From positions 2,415,810-2,479,809 of the forward strand of contig NZ_KK073876.1 of assembly GCF_000585415.1 (NCBI RefSeq): a DNA stretch of 64,000 nucleotides, given 5' to 3'. The stretch is from Sphingomonas jaspsi DSM 18422. Its GTDB lineage: Bacteria; Pseudomonadota; Alphaproteobacteria; Sphingomonadales; Sphingomonadaceae. Each line of letters opens with the position of its first letter. Position 1 is the stretch's first letter. The notes beneath the pieces were generated by a model. The model was not told the origin of the DNA, made no database searches, and saw nothing but the letters and a program-made list of their open reading frames with translations. The translations under genes and the position numbers were made by a program. This document shows positions 26,435 to 35,420 of the stretch, in pieces.

Positions 26435-27340
26435 TTAGGCGAACAGCGGGGCTGCTTCCGCAACCCGCCGCGCCGCGTTGGGAGACAGGGCCTCCAGGGT
26501 GGCAATGAAACGCTCGTGCACCATGCCAGACCCGACATAGGTCCAGCGGGCGGCCTGGTGCTGCTGCGCGATGATGGCGTCGCGATCGGCGTAGGTCTTG
26601 CCGGTCAGCTTTTCGAGCGCTTCCATGTTGAAGATCGCCTGCTGCCCCAGACCATTGTCGAGGAAGCCGCCGATTTCGAAGAACTCGTCCATCGCCTTGT
26701 CGATCTCGGCTTCGCTGCGCCCTTCGGCCAGCGCTTCGACGATCAGCGTGTCGAGCTTGGCGTGCTGGGCTTCTTCCATCCAGTGGTTGCGCATCAGGCT
26801 CTTGAACAGCGGGTCGAGATCGCCGTCGTCGCGGATCGAACCGAGATAGTGCTGCTGCGTCATCCATTCGATCATCAGGATGACGAGGCCGACGCTGAGC
26901 GGATCATGCTTCAGCACTTCTGCACCGATCGCTTCCGACGGGCCGATCATTTCGCATTCGACCGGGAAGCCGCGCGTGAACGCTTCATGGAAGCGCTTGA
27001 ACAGATGGATGTGCTTGGCTTCTTCTGCGGCGAAGTTGAGGATCGCCCGGACGCGCCAATCGTCGCCGGCCAAGTGCGGCCTGGCATGATCGAGCACAAA
27101 CGGCAGGATGAATTCTTCGACCACGCCGAAGATGCACAGATACTGGTGTGCGCTGATCTGATTAAGCAGGCGCTGCTCGTCGGTGGTGAGCGAAGTCAGC
27201 TGCTTGGTGCGGGCCAGGCTTTCGGGCATGAAATTGCGCGAAAATTCGAGTTCCTGGTCGGCGCGAAGCACGTCGTCCAGCTTCCAGTTGGCGCGCAGCG
27301 AGCTGCCCAGAACCGCTTCATAGTTGAAATCGTGATACAT
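26435..27340 (-). CDS. Ferritin-like diiron protein, putative oxygenase
   Basis: A 301-residue helical protein with diiron ligands in the expected pattern: Glu75/Glu76 in VVEEFILPF, the E-x2-H pair in AAEEAKH (104-110), Glu158 in MIEWMTQQHY and the second pair in MEEAQHA (188-194). Such four-helix diiron proteins include AurF-type N-oxygenases and other hydroxylases. The ATG at 27340 has GAAGGGG upstream. It is divergent from a large LuxR-type regulator with three direct repeats in the gap, suggesting specific control. The substrate is unknown. Confidence 0.78.
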   Translation of the reverse strand: MYHDFNYEAVLGSSLRANWKLDDVLRADQELEFSRNFMPESLARTKQLTSLTTDEQRLLNQISAHQYLCIFGVVEEFILPFVLDHARPHLAGDDWRVRAILNFAAEEAKHIHLFKRFHEAFTRGFPVECEMIGPSEAIGAEVLKHDPLSVGLVILMIEWMTQQHYLGSIRDDGDLDPLFKSLMRNHWMEEAQHAKLDTLIVEALAEGRSEAEIDKAMDEFFEIGGFLDNGLGQQAIFNMEALEKLTGKTYADRDAIIAQQHQAARWTYVGSGMVHERFIATLEALSPNAARRVAEAAPLFA

Positions 27341-27409
27341 GATGTTCCCCTTCGTCTTGATTGACGGGGGTAAAGATGCCGTTGGGGAGCGCCCCGAACA
27401 TCGGCGCGA

Positions 27410-27463
27410 TTCCCTATTTTGCATTTCGACCTTCCCTATTTTTCACGGCTGTTTTTCCCTATT
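27410..27463. repeat. Three direct TTCCCTATT repeats, putative activator sites
   Basis: TTCCCTATT occurs at 27410-27418, 27432-27440 and 27455-27463, spaced 22 and 23 bp, about two helical turns. The repeats lie 70-123 bp upstream of the diiron gene start and end just before the ribosome-binding site of the LuxR-type regulator. MalT-like regulators bind short asymmetric direct repeats, so this is a good candidate for its binding region. Confidence 0.55.
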
Positions 27464-27471
27464 CAGGAGCG

Positions 27472-30045
27472 ATGTTGCTGCTTGAACGCCAGCATGAGCT
27501 CGACCTGTTGAACGACGCGATCGCCGCGGCGCTCGACGGACGCGGCACGATTGCGTTCGTGGTCGGGGAAGCAGGCATCGGAAAAACCAGCCTCGTTTCG
27601 GAATTCGCGTCCGAAACTGCCGTTGAAGGCAGAGTACGCGTCCTTCGAAGCGCCTTTGAGGACTTATCCGCACCCGAAGCGCTCGGTCTTTTGCGCGAGA
27701 TCGGCTTGGTAGACCCTGCCGCGCTCGACGGCGCCATCGATGGCGAATCGCGGCTGGCACTTTTCGCAGAGGTGCTTGCCCGCCTGACGACGCAGCCCAC
27801 CTTGTTGATCGTCGAAGACCTGCATTGGGCGGACGACGCCAGCATGGACCTGATCCGTTACCTCGGTCGGCGCGTGGGCGACTGGCCGTTGATGATGCTG
27901 GTGACCAGCCGCAACGAGGAAGCGGGCGCACGTGGGCGGCTGCAACGGGCCCTTGCAGACATCCCGGCCGAGCATCGCACCCGCATCGACCTCGCCAGAC
28001 TTTCCGCCGAAGCCGTTTTTGACTGGGCCAGCCGCCTCGGCAAGGATTCGACCGGGTTGCACAACGTCAGTGGCGGCAATCCCCTTCTGGTCAACGAGCT
28101 GCTCGCGGCGGACGGGGCTTCGGCGATGATCGACGATCTCGTCATCGCCCGTGCCGAAGCGCTGAGCCCGGAAGGGCGCGACGTGCTCGATCGCTGCTCG
28201 ACCGTTCCAAGGCAGGTATCGTTCGAACTGGCCGATCGCCTAGGCCTCGCCGATTCCGGCGTTGCGGAATGCCTGTCGGCAGGGCTTCTGGTCGAGCGGC
28301 CTGATGCGCTCGCCTTCCGGCACGAGTTGACCAGACGCGCTGTCGAACAGGCTTTATCGCCGATGCGCCGACGTCGCCTCCACCGTGAAATATTGGCCCT
28401 GCTCGAAGACATGGGAGCTAGCGCCGCTCGCTTGCTCCACCATGCGCATGCGGCAGGCGAATGGGACGCGGTCAAGGTGCTGGCACCGGCCGCCGCACGC
28501 CAGGCATCGGCACTCGGGTCACATCGCGAAGCGGAAGCCGCGTGGCGCATGCTGCTTCAGTCGGAACATCAGTTGGACGATGCCGAACTCGCCGCATGCC
28601 TGCAGGGATTGGCATACGAGTGCCACCTTAATGGGAAGGCTGGCGAGTCCGTGGAAATGGTCGACCGGGCCATTGAGCTCCACGCGCGACGAGGAGATTT
28701 GCGCAACCAAGGCGATTGCCTGCGCTGGAAATCCCGGTTCCTGTTCGTCGATGGTCGCTTCAACGACGCCAAAAAATTCGTCGAGCTGGCTTGCGAAGCG
28801 CTTGAGCCGCTCGGCCCCGGGGTAGAGCTGGCGATGGCCTATTCGTCGAGCAGCCAGCTGGCGATGCTGGAAGATCTTGCCGACCATGCCATCGAATGGG
28901 GCGAAAAGGCCCGGGATATGGCGCGCGCGCTCGGCCAGCATGACATCGAAGCCCACGCCCTCAACAATATCGGCGCAGCGTTGCATACGCGCGATCCCGG
29001 CCGCAGCGTAGAGATGTTGAAGCAGAGCCAGGCGCTTTGCCTGAAGCACGGACTCCAGGAAGAATATTGTCGCGCCCTGACCAATCATTATTCGACGCTT
29101 TGCCTGTCGCGTCAGCCGCATGAATCCATTTCGGTTGCTGCACGCTGTATCGACTATACCGTCCACAACGATATCGACCTGTTTCTTCGGTATTCGCTTG
29201 GCTATACGGCAATGGCCGAGGTCATGATCGGCGAATGGGATGCTGCGAAGGGCCATGCTGAACGAGCCATCGCCGACGGCGAAGGAACGCGGCTGAGCCG
29301 CAATCCCGCGGTACGTGCCGCATGCCAACTCGCCATCCGCTGTGGCGATGATGCCATGCCGTTCCTGGGCGAATTGTCAGAACATGTTGCGCTTGGCCGC
29401 GAGCGGCAGCGCTTCCAGGCGTTCGTCCTGCTTGCCGCGGAATATGGTTGGACAACAGGCGACCCGTCCTTTGCGCCGGACAGGCTTCTGGAAGAAGCTT
29501 GGGCCGGACAGGTCGCCGATACCGAGCCTTGGGAGCTGGCCGACCTCTGGTTTTGGCGGCGGAAAATGACCGGGTCGGACGATCTGCCGGCCTTCGGTCC
29601 ATTACCGGCCCCATATGCGATGCTGCGGGAAGGGAACATCGCAGGGGCGGCCGTCGAGACAGAGCGACGCGGCCTGGCATTTCTTACCGCGTTGTTTCTT
29701 GCCGAAGGCGACGAGGATCAGTCGCAGCGATCCTTGCGCATGCTCGACCGGCTGGGAGCAACGGCCACAATGGATAGAATTCGCGCCGACCTTAATGCTC
29801 GCGGCATTCGCGCCGGGACTCGCGGACCGCGCAAGTCGACCCGTGAAAATTCGCACGGTATCACCAAGCGCGAACTCGACGTCCTCACCCTGATCGACCA
29901 AGGGCTGACGAATAAGGACATCGGCGAAAAACTTTTCGTGTCAGCCAAGACGGTCGATCACCATGTATCGTCCCTGCTCGCAAAGCTTGGCGCGCGCAAT
30001 CGCTCCGAGGCAGCCGCCAAGGGGCGGGCTTCGGGTTTATTTTGA
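27472..30045 (+). CDS. MalT-like ATP-binding LuxR-family regulator (LAL type)
   Basis: An 857-residue regulator. The N-terminal AAA-type ATPase has Walker A GEAGIGKT (32-39) and Walker B LLIVEDLHWADD (111-122). A long helical, TPR-like middle region (about 330-760) probably senses the inducer. The C-terminal LuxR helix-turn-helix reads ITKRELDVLTLIDQGLTNKD and KTVDHHVSSLLAKLG. The ATG at 27472 follows AGGAG. Divergence from the diiron gene suggests that gene is its target. The 3' end overlaps the convergent esterase gene by nine bases. Confidence 0.92.
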   Translation: MLLLERQHELDLLNDAIAAALDGRGTIAFVVGEAGIGKTSLVSEFASETAVEGRVRVLRSAFEDLSAPEALGLLREIGLVDPAALDGAIDGESRLALFAEVLARLTTQPTLLIVEDLHWADDASMDLIRYLGRRVGDWPLMMLVTSRNEEAGARGRLQRALADIPAEHRTRIDLARLSAEAVFDWASRLGKDSTGLHNVSGGNPLLVNELLAADGASAMIDDLVIARAEALSPEGRDVLDRCSTVPRQVSFELADRLGLADSGVAECLSAGLLVERPDALAFRHELTRRAVEQALSPMRRRRLHREILALLEDMGASAARLLHHAHAAGEWDAVKVLAPAAARQASALGSHREAEAAWRMLLQSEHQLDDAELAACLQGLAYECHLNGKAGESVEMVDRAIELHARRGDLRNQGDCLRWKSRFLFVDGRFNDAKKFVELACEALEPLGPGVELAMAYSSSSQLAMLEDLADHAIEWGEKARDMARALGQHDIEAHALNNIGAALHTRDPGRSVEMLKQSQALCLKHGLQEEYCRALTNHYSTLCLSRQPHESISVAARCIDYTVHNDIDLFLRYSLGYTAMAEVMIGEWDAAKGHAERAIADGEGTRLSRNPAVRAACQLAIRCGDDAMPFLGELSEHVALGRERQRFQAFVLLAAEYGWTTGDPSFAPDRLLEEAWAGQVADTEPWELADLWFWRRKMTGSDDLPAFGPLPAPYAMLREGNIAGAAVETERRGLAFLTALFLAEGDEDQSQRSLRMLDRLGATATMDRIRADLNARGIRAGTRGPRKSTRENSHGITKRELDVLTLIDQGLTNKDIGEKLFVSAKTVDHHVSSLLAKLGARNRSEAAAKGRASGLF

Positions 30046-30873
30046 GTTTGGCGTAGGATCAGGGAAAAGGCTCCGAAGGGCTCGCATCGCCGCGGGCTGG
30101 TAGATTGTTCCATGACCTTCGTCTTTAAGCGGCACGTATCGGGCCCTCACACCCGAATCCGGCTTGGCACGAACTGCCGCGACAATCTTGTCGACCCCGG
30201 CCTTCATCGCCCCGCCTTCGTTCCCGACGGTAATCCACAAGAGTCGGCTTGGCTTTGCGTGGCTTTTCAGCAGGACCGGCGCATCGTTCGCCAACCTGCT
30301 TCGGTCCCACCACAAGCTGGGGCTGATCGCGACGTAAAGGTCGAACGACCTAGGTTCGCGCAACATGGTCTCGACGACGAACAGGCCGGCCAACGATTCA
30401 CCCATCAAGGCATCGGTCCCGTCGGTCCGGTAGGTGGCATCGACGTTGGGCTTGAGCTCGTCGACCAGGAAGCGGCGAAATCGCTCTGCGGACCCGCTCG
30501 TCGGGAAATCGCGCCGTTCCGCCGGATCGGAGGATGGGGAGGTGAATTCGGCCTTGCGGTCCTTGCTCTCGATGCCGATCACGATCATCGGCTTGTTGCC
30601 GCCACCCCACCGCGATCCGCGCTGGACCATGGCGGCGACATTGGCGAAATCCTGGAACCCGCCGCCGCCATCGAGGAGGTAGAGCACAGGGTAGCGGCGC
30701 GACGATTGTGCAGGATCGGCGTAGTCGTCCGGAAGCAGGACGTTGATCCGCCGCTTGTCCGCCATAACCGTCGACGTCAGCGCGTAGCCGTCGCCGATGG
30801 TCACTGGCCCGGTCGGTTCCAGCTTTGCAGGCGCAAGAGCGGCGAGCAGGGCAAGATACAGGATCGCCGTCAT
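30037..30873 (-). CDS. Putative esterase, alpha/beta hydrolase (Esterase D/Fes-like)
   Basis: A 278-residue protein with a short hydrophobic N-terminus that looks like a signal peptide (MTAILYLALLAALAPA). It has RRYPVLYLLDGGGGF, the nucleophile elbow GESLAGLF and a C-terminal His in DEGHGT. This matches the PF00756 esterase family, whose members cleave ester siderophores, glutathione thioesters or cell-wall esters. Export would place it in the periplasm. It follows the PhzF gene by 4 bp and is probably in that operon. Confidence 0.85.
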   Translation of the reverse strand: MTAILYLALLAALAPAKLEPTGPVTIGDGYALTSTVMADKRRINVLLPDDYADPAQSSRRYPVLYLLDGGGGFQDFANVAAMVQRGSRWGGGNKPMIVIGIESKDRKAEFTSPSSDPAERRDFPTSGSAERFRRFLVDELKPNVDATYRTDGTDALMGESLAGLFVVETMLREPRSFDLYVAISPSLWWDRSRLANDAPVLLKSHAKPSRLLWITVGNEGGAMKAGVDKIVAAVRAKPDSGVRARYVPLKDEGHGTIYQPAAMRALRSLFPDPTPNSK

Positions 30874-30877
30874 CTGC

Positions 30878-31795
30878 TCAGTCTCCCTTGGCCGTGAACC
30901 GGCCCTCGAATATCTTGACGCAGCGACCCGACAGCCTTGCACATATGTCGCTTCCGTCGCGCCAGGCATCGACCGAGATGTCGCAAGGCCGGCCCATTTG
31001 CTCACCCTGTCGGATCTCAAGGCTGAGGGTTGCGCCCATATCCAAATCGAGCAGCATGGCGGCAAGCGTTGCACTGGCACTGCCGGTACCAGGGTCCTCA
31101 TCGGTTCCTTCGAGCGGGGCGAACATGCGCGACCGGACTACCGTGCCGGTGCGAGAATAGCAGTAGATGGAAGCCCTGCCGGTCGGGCTTACGACCGTGC
31201 GGCGCAATGCCTCGATCGCCGTCCGGTCGGGCGTGGCTCGGGATAACGCATCGGCAGACAATTCGGCGAAGATGAATTCCACGCCGGTGGATGCCACCCG
31301 GGGCAAATGTGCGCTCGTCAGCACGTCCGGGGTGTCGAGCCCAAGGCACGCCGCCAACTGCGATGCGGAAAATATTTGGCCCAGCATCAGTGGTTGCGGC
31401 GCGACGATCGACGCGCTCCCCACCGTCCGGCCGTCACCGTTGCCGATGGCGGCGCGCACCACGCCGGAGGCAACTTCGATCGTCAAGGCCGACCGGTCCG
31501 CCCCAAACCTGTCGGCCAGCACGGTCGCGGCGCCGATGGTCGGATGACCGGCAAAAGGAAGCTCTGCGGTGCGATTGAAGATGCGCAATTGCGCGTCGTT
31601 GGCGGGATCGTCCGGCGGCAAGATGAAGCAGGTCTCGCTGTAGTTCATTTCGCGCGCGAGCAATTGCATCATGCTATCGTCCAGCCCGCTCGCATCCGGA
31701 AAAACGGCAAGCGGATTGCCGCGAAAAGGCGTGTCGGTGAACACGTCCAGCGTGACGTACGAATAACCTGCGGCGACCGCGTCGACGTCGATCAT
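30878..31795 (-). CDS. PhzF-family isomerase-like protein
   Basis: A 305-residue protein with the diaminopimelate epimerase-like duplicated fold of PhzF. It begins TLDVFTDTPFRGNPLAVF, has the catalytic Glu54 in NYSETCF, the block ELPFAGHPTIGAA, and DPGTGSASATLA. PhzF itself isomerises a dihydro-hydroxyanthranilate in phenazine synthesis, but most family members have unknown substrates. Its start overlaps the preceding hydrolase stop as ATGA. Confidence 0.9.
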   Translation of the reverse strand: MIDVDAVAAGYSYVTLDVFTDTPFRGNPLAVFPDASGLDDSMMQLLAREMNYSETCFILPPDDPANDAQLRIFNRTAELPFAGHPTIGAATVLADRFGADRSALTIEVASGVVRAAIGNGDGRTVGSASIVAPQPLMLGQIFSASQLAACLGLDTPDVLTSAHLPRVASTGVEFIFAELSADALSRATPDRTAIEALRRTVVSPTGRASIYCYSRTGTVVRSRMFAPLEGTDEDPGTGSASATLAAMLLDLDMGATLSLEIRQGEQMGRPCDISVDAWRDGSDICARLSGRCVKIFEGRFTAKGD

Positions 31796-32817
31796 CGGAC
31801 GGCTGTCACCAGCGACTTCACCGCGTCCACGATCGCCGCTGGCTGGTCGATTTCGATATTATGTCCGCTGTCGGGCACAGTGCGCTGAACGCCGGTGAGG
31901 GATAGGCGGGCGCTTTGCTGATGCAGCAAGCGCCAGGTTTCGAAGCCCGCGCGGTCGACTGGGTCGGCTGCGTCGTAATCGCCGTGCGTGAGAACGATCA
32001 TGGGCAGTTTCCCGAACGATCCCGGCTGGAATAACGAACGATAGGTCGCGTCGCTGCCGTCGTCCCCGTAGATGCTCCAGCGGATTTCCGACGCCTGCGC
32101 CTCTTGATAGGCGGAAAGCGGCTGGAGCCGAGCTCGCTCCTTGGCCACCGCGTCACCCAGTTTCGGGCGCACGGGATCGGTGCAGCGACGATATTTGACC
32201 GCGTCGTTCACCAGCAGGCCTGACTTCGCCCACTCCACGCAGGTGGCATAGCGCGACTGCAGAAACAGCAGCCCCTGTTGATCCGACAATTCGATGTCAG
32301 CCGTCATCACCCGCCCGTAATGCTTGAGCAGAAAGGCATGCGAGCGCTCCTCCGGCCGTTCCTCCGACGGGTCGACCAGCAACAGGCCCTGGACTTTCTT
32401 GGGGTGTAGGGCCGTGTAAAGCTTGGCGTTGAACCCGCCCAGCGAATGACCGACGAGGATCAGCTTGCCGCCAAGTTTCGCCGCGTCGATCAGCGCGTCC
32501 ATGTCATCGACGATGGCCTTGGGTGTTCGGGCGAGCGGTGCAGGATCGCTGTAGCCAAGCCCGGCGCGATCGTAGGAACAGACCCGCGCCGACGATTCCA
32601 GCGCGGGCTGAACCAAGCCCCAGATCGCTGACCAATCGCTGCCGCCCGCCTCCAGCAGGACGGTAACGCGTCCGCTTCCCGTGCAGAACAGGTTCAGCTT
32701 GCGGCCGCCGATGTCGACCATTTCATGCGGACGGGCGAATTCATCCAGCGGCGTTGCGGCAGCGGTCGCGGACGCGGCCAGCAGCCCGGCAAGGGCCATC
32801 CACCCCATACGGATCAC
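31792..32817 (-). CDS. Secreted alpha/beta hydrolase
   Basis: A 341-residue alpha/beta hydrolase with a signal peptide (about residues 1-22). It has the nucleophile motif LVGHSLGGFNAKL and a C-terminal PDSGHNIEID carrying the catalytic His. Length and fold suit an esterase or epoxide-hydrolase-like enzyme. The GTG at 32817 overlaps the preceding cupin stop as GTGA; ATG four codons later is an alternative. It is translationally coupled on both sides. Confidence 0.87.
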   Translation of the reverse strand: MIRMGWMALAGLLAASATAAATPLDEFARPHEMVDIGGRKLNLFCTGSGRVTVLLEAGGSDWSAIWGLVQPALESSARVCSYDRAGLGYSDPAPLARTPKAIVDDMDALIDAAKLGGKLILVGHSLGGFNAKLYTALHPKKVQGLLLVDPSEERPEERSHAFLLKHYGRVMTADIELSDQQGLLFLQSRYATCVEWAKSGLLVNDAVKYRRCTDPVRPKLGDAVAKERARLQPLSAYQEAQASEIRWSIYGDDGSDATYRSLFQPGSFGKLPMIVLTHGDYDAADPVDRAGFETWRLLHQQSARLSLTGVQRTVPDSGHNIEIDQPAAIVDAVKSLVTAVR

Positions 32818-33182
32818 AGCTCGACCGCCTGAACGGCCGTTGCGATATCGCCGGTATTGGGTGTTCCATTGGGGTCGAGGAGGATGAGCTTGACCTCGCC
32901 TCGCCGGGCGGCGGGACGATGTTCGACCCCCGCCGGCACGACCAGCAGGTCGCCGGCCTTTGCGGTCACGGTGCGATCGCGAAAATCCATGTCGAATTCG
33001 CCCTCGATGATCAGGAATAGTTCGTCGGTCTCATCATGCTTGTGCCAGACCCATTCGCCGAGCGTCTTGCACAGGCGCACTTCGTTATCGTTGTACCTGG
33101 CAACGATCTGGGGCGACCAGTGCGCGTCGAATGCGGCAAATTTGTCGGCAATGTTGATCGGCGTGGGTGATTGGGCGGTCAT
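32814..33182 (-). CDS. Cupin domain protein A
   Basis: A 122-residue single-cupin protein. The two cupin motifs are visible: WHKHDETDELFLIIEGEFD and GDLLVVPAGVEHRP, with His, His, Glu and His as likely metal ligands. Small cupins of this type are often dioxygenases, isomerases or ligand-binding proteins. It opens a four-gene operon with two hydrolases and PhzF, so an enzymatic role on their shared substrate is plausible. Confidence 0.85.
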   Translation of the reverse strand: MTAQSPTPINIADKFAAFDAHWSPQIVARYNDNEVRLCKTLGEWVWHKHDETDELFLIIEGEFDMDFRDRTVTAKAGDLLVVPAGVEHRPAARRGEVKLILLDPNGTPNTGDIATAVQAVEL

Positions 33183-33265
33183 GATCGGTCCTCACCAATG
33201 GATGAGCCCCAATCATGCGTGACCGGCCCGACGCGGCCAGTCGGCGGCGCGCCAGATTTCGTGGA

Positions 33266-34519
33266 TCATTCGCCAATCGGTCGGCGGCCGCCTTCGCTGA
33301 ACCGCGCCGCGCTGATTTTCCCATCGATCACGTCGTAGACGCCGACCACTTCGACATCCTCAAGCCGGCCGTCGGCGCCGGTGCGGAACACCCGTTCCTG
33401 GTCGACCACCACCGACCCTGCGGAAGAGCGATGGATGAGGAGGGCAGACAGGCGCTGGTCAGCGAAGCGGCGACGATGACGTTCCGCGATCGCTTCTTTG
33501 CCACATGCCAGGATGGTCCCGTCGGCGGCGCGTATGACCGCATCGTCTGCCCAGCAAGCGAGAAATGCGTCGAGGTCGCGGCGGTTGTAGGCGTCCAGTT
33601 GCCGTTCGACGCAAGCGGCTGCGCCGTTCGCTTCCTGCTGCTCGAACGACCGGACAACCGACGCCATGTCGAGCGCGCCGTCGCCCCGCCGCTCGCGGTC
33701 CGCGAACAGGGTCAGGCTGTCGTCGAGCAGCGGCGTCATTGCGCCAGCGCCGCGTGCAGCCTCTGCCACCAATCGGCAGTTCATATGCACGTCCCGGATG
33801 GCCGCTTGCGGGGTAAAGTCGGCCGCGACGATCTTGTCGGACTTGCCAGTGGAGACCGCGCTGGCCATCGGTCCGGCGGCAATCACGTCGCGCAGCAGGC
33901 CGGGCTCGATGCCCAACCGTTCGCCGAGGTGGAACGCCTCGGCCAACCCGGCGACGGTCGTGATCAGGAACAAGTTGACGGCCAGCTTGAGCGTCAGCGC
34001 GCCCGGGATGGCGCCGGCGTCGAAGCTGGCGCTGCACATCGGTTCGACCAGCGAGCGGACGGACCGACGCTGCGCTTCGGATCCGCCCGCGACCATGGCC
34101 ACCAGCTGTCCCTGTTCGGCGGGCGCGCGGGACCCGGAAACCGGGGCTTCGACATAGGCCCCGCCAGCCGATGTTACCGCGGTTTCGCGATCGAGCGAGC
34201 GCTGCGGCGCCCCGGTACCCATGTTCACAACCAGCTTGCCCGACAGACCTAAGCGCGATCCGCCGCCTTCCATTTCCAGCACCGCGTCGGCGGCATCGTC
34301 ATTGGCCAGCATCAGCAAGACGATGTCGTTGGCGGCGAACAGTTCTGTGTTGGTAGCGGCAATCCTCGCGCCGCGCTCGCGGAACGGTGCGAGCTTGGCC
34401 GGGTCGCGGGTCCACAGCATCGGGTCGACCCCGGCGTCGATCAAACGGGACGCCATCGGACCGCCCATCTTTCCGAGCCCCGCCATCCCGACCCTCGGGG
34501 TTGACGATCCGCCGCTCAC
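33266..34519 (-). CDS. 3-hydroxyisobutyrate dehydrogenase-like protein fused to an NTF2-like domain
   Basis: A 417-residue two-domain protein. Residues 8-290 form a beta-hydroxyacid dehydrogenase: GLGKMGGPMASRL at the NAD(P) site, APVSGSRAPAEQGQL at the substrate site, and catalytic Lys178 in TLKLAVN. Residues 300-412 form an NTF2/SnoaL-like domain with RQLDAYNRRDLDAFLACWAD. Family members normally end near residue 290, so the second domain is an added module. The GTG start overlaps the preceding stop as GTGA. The domain pair may channel a keto or unsaturated product between sites. Confidence 0.85.
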   Translation of the reverse strand: MSGGSSTPRVGMAGLGKMGGPMASRLIDAGVDPMLWTRDPAKLAPFRERGARIAATNTELFAANDIVLLMLANDDAADAVLEMEGGGSRLGLSGKLVVNMGTGAPQRSLDRETAVTSAGGAYVEAPVSGSRAPAEQGQLVAMVAGGSEAQRRSVRSLVEPMCSASFDAGAIPGALTLKLAVNLFLITTVAGLAEAFHLGERLGIEPGLLRDVIAAGPMASAVSTGKSDKIVAADFTPQAAIRDVHMNCRLVAEAARGAGAMTPLLDDSLTLFADRERRGDGALDMASVVRSFEQQEANGAAACVERQLDAYNRRDLDAFLACWADDAVIRAADGTILACGKEAIAERHRRRFADQRLSALLIHRSSAGSVVVDQERVFRTGADGRLEDVEVVGVYDVIDGKISAARFSEGGRRPIGE

Positions 34520-35322
34520 CCCAGCAGCCTGTCACGGAAATAGGCGACTACTGCATCGCGCGCGGCGGCGGTGGGCTCGCCGGCCGCATCGATCAGGTGG
34601 GCGGTAAAGACGCTGTGGGGCGTGGGCACGAAATTGGCCGTGAACGGGGGCACATCCGAATTGGCGCTGTCATCGGCCAGGACGTGCGGCTTAAAATGCG
34701 GGCCGAGTGCCTCGGCATAGGCAGCGAAGCGCTCGGCTCGGCAGAAATGGTCGCCGGCGAAGCGATAGGCAGGGATTTCAATGTCGTCGCGCTCGATCCG
34801 CTGACGGACGGCCTCGAGCTCCTGCGCTGAGGCCTCGATCCCCGCCGGATTGTCGAGCGGCAATGCCGGTTGCGCCAGCACGGCCGCGATAACCGAGGGT
34901 TCGAGCAACAGCGTGACGGCGAAATTGCCGGTGAAACACATGCCGATCGCGCCGACCCCCCGGCCGCCGCATTCGTGGTGCGCCTCCCGGGCCAAGGCGC
35001 GCAGCCAATTGGCGACGGGGCTCGACTGTCCGCCGCCCAAGGCACGAAATTCGGCGCTGATGCAGGCGGCACGGAAGATGGTCGCGGCCTCCTCGGCGTC
35101 GGGAACGGCCCCGTCGCGACCGAATAGCGACGGAAGATAAACTGTCAGCCCGGCATCGCGGACCCAACGCGCGAAGCGGATGACCTGCGGACCGACACCC
35201 GGCATTTCGGCCATGACGAGGACCGCCGGGCCGCTGCCCGAGACATAGACCGTCTTTTCCTTGCCTTCGAATGTGCAACGTCGCGCGTCAAAATCTGCAA
35301 GGTCGTCATCACGCCAGACCAT
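34516..35322 (-). CDS. Dienelactone hydrolase-family protein
   Basis: A 268-residue alpha/beta hydrolase with the DLH nucleophile elbow GAIGMCFTGNF (Cys129) in place of the usual Ser. It has VLVMAEMPGVGPQVIRFARW near the oxyanion region. I choose the ATG at 35322 because the sequence after it (MVWRDDDLADFDARRCTF) resembles family starts. A TTG at 35424 would overlap the AraC stop but adds 34 residues without family character. DLH proteins open enol lactones in aromatic degradation. Confidence 0.85.
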   Translation of the reverse strand: MVWRDDDLADFDARRCTFEGKEKTVYVSGSGPAVLVMAEMPGVGPQVIRFARWVRDAGLTVYLPSLFGRDGAVPDAEEAATIFRAACISAEFRALGGGQSSPVANWLRALAREAHHECGGRGVGAIGMCFTGNFAVTLLLEPSVIAAVLAQPALPLDNPAGIEASAQELEAVRQRIERDDIEIPAYRFAGDHFCRAERFAAYAEALGPHFKPHVLADDSANSDVPPFTANFVPTPHSVFTAHLIDAAGEPTAAARDAVVAYFRDRLLG

Positions 35323-35420
35323 ATTGACATCCCACAATGTTGAGTGGCGCTTAGCTTCCTGCCAACAGCCCGCCCCGCCAGCGCGGATCACGCCAAATTT
35401 CGCGGCGAACCGGTCATGGC

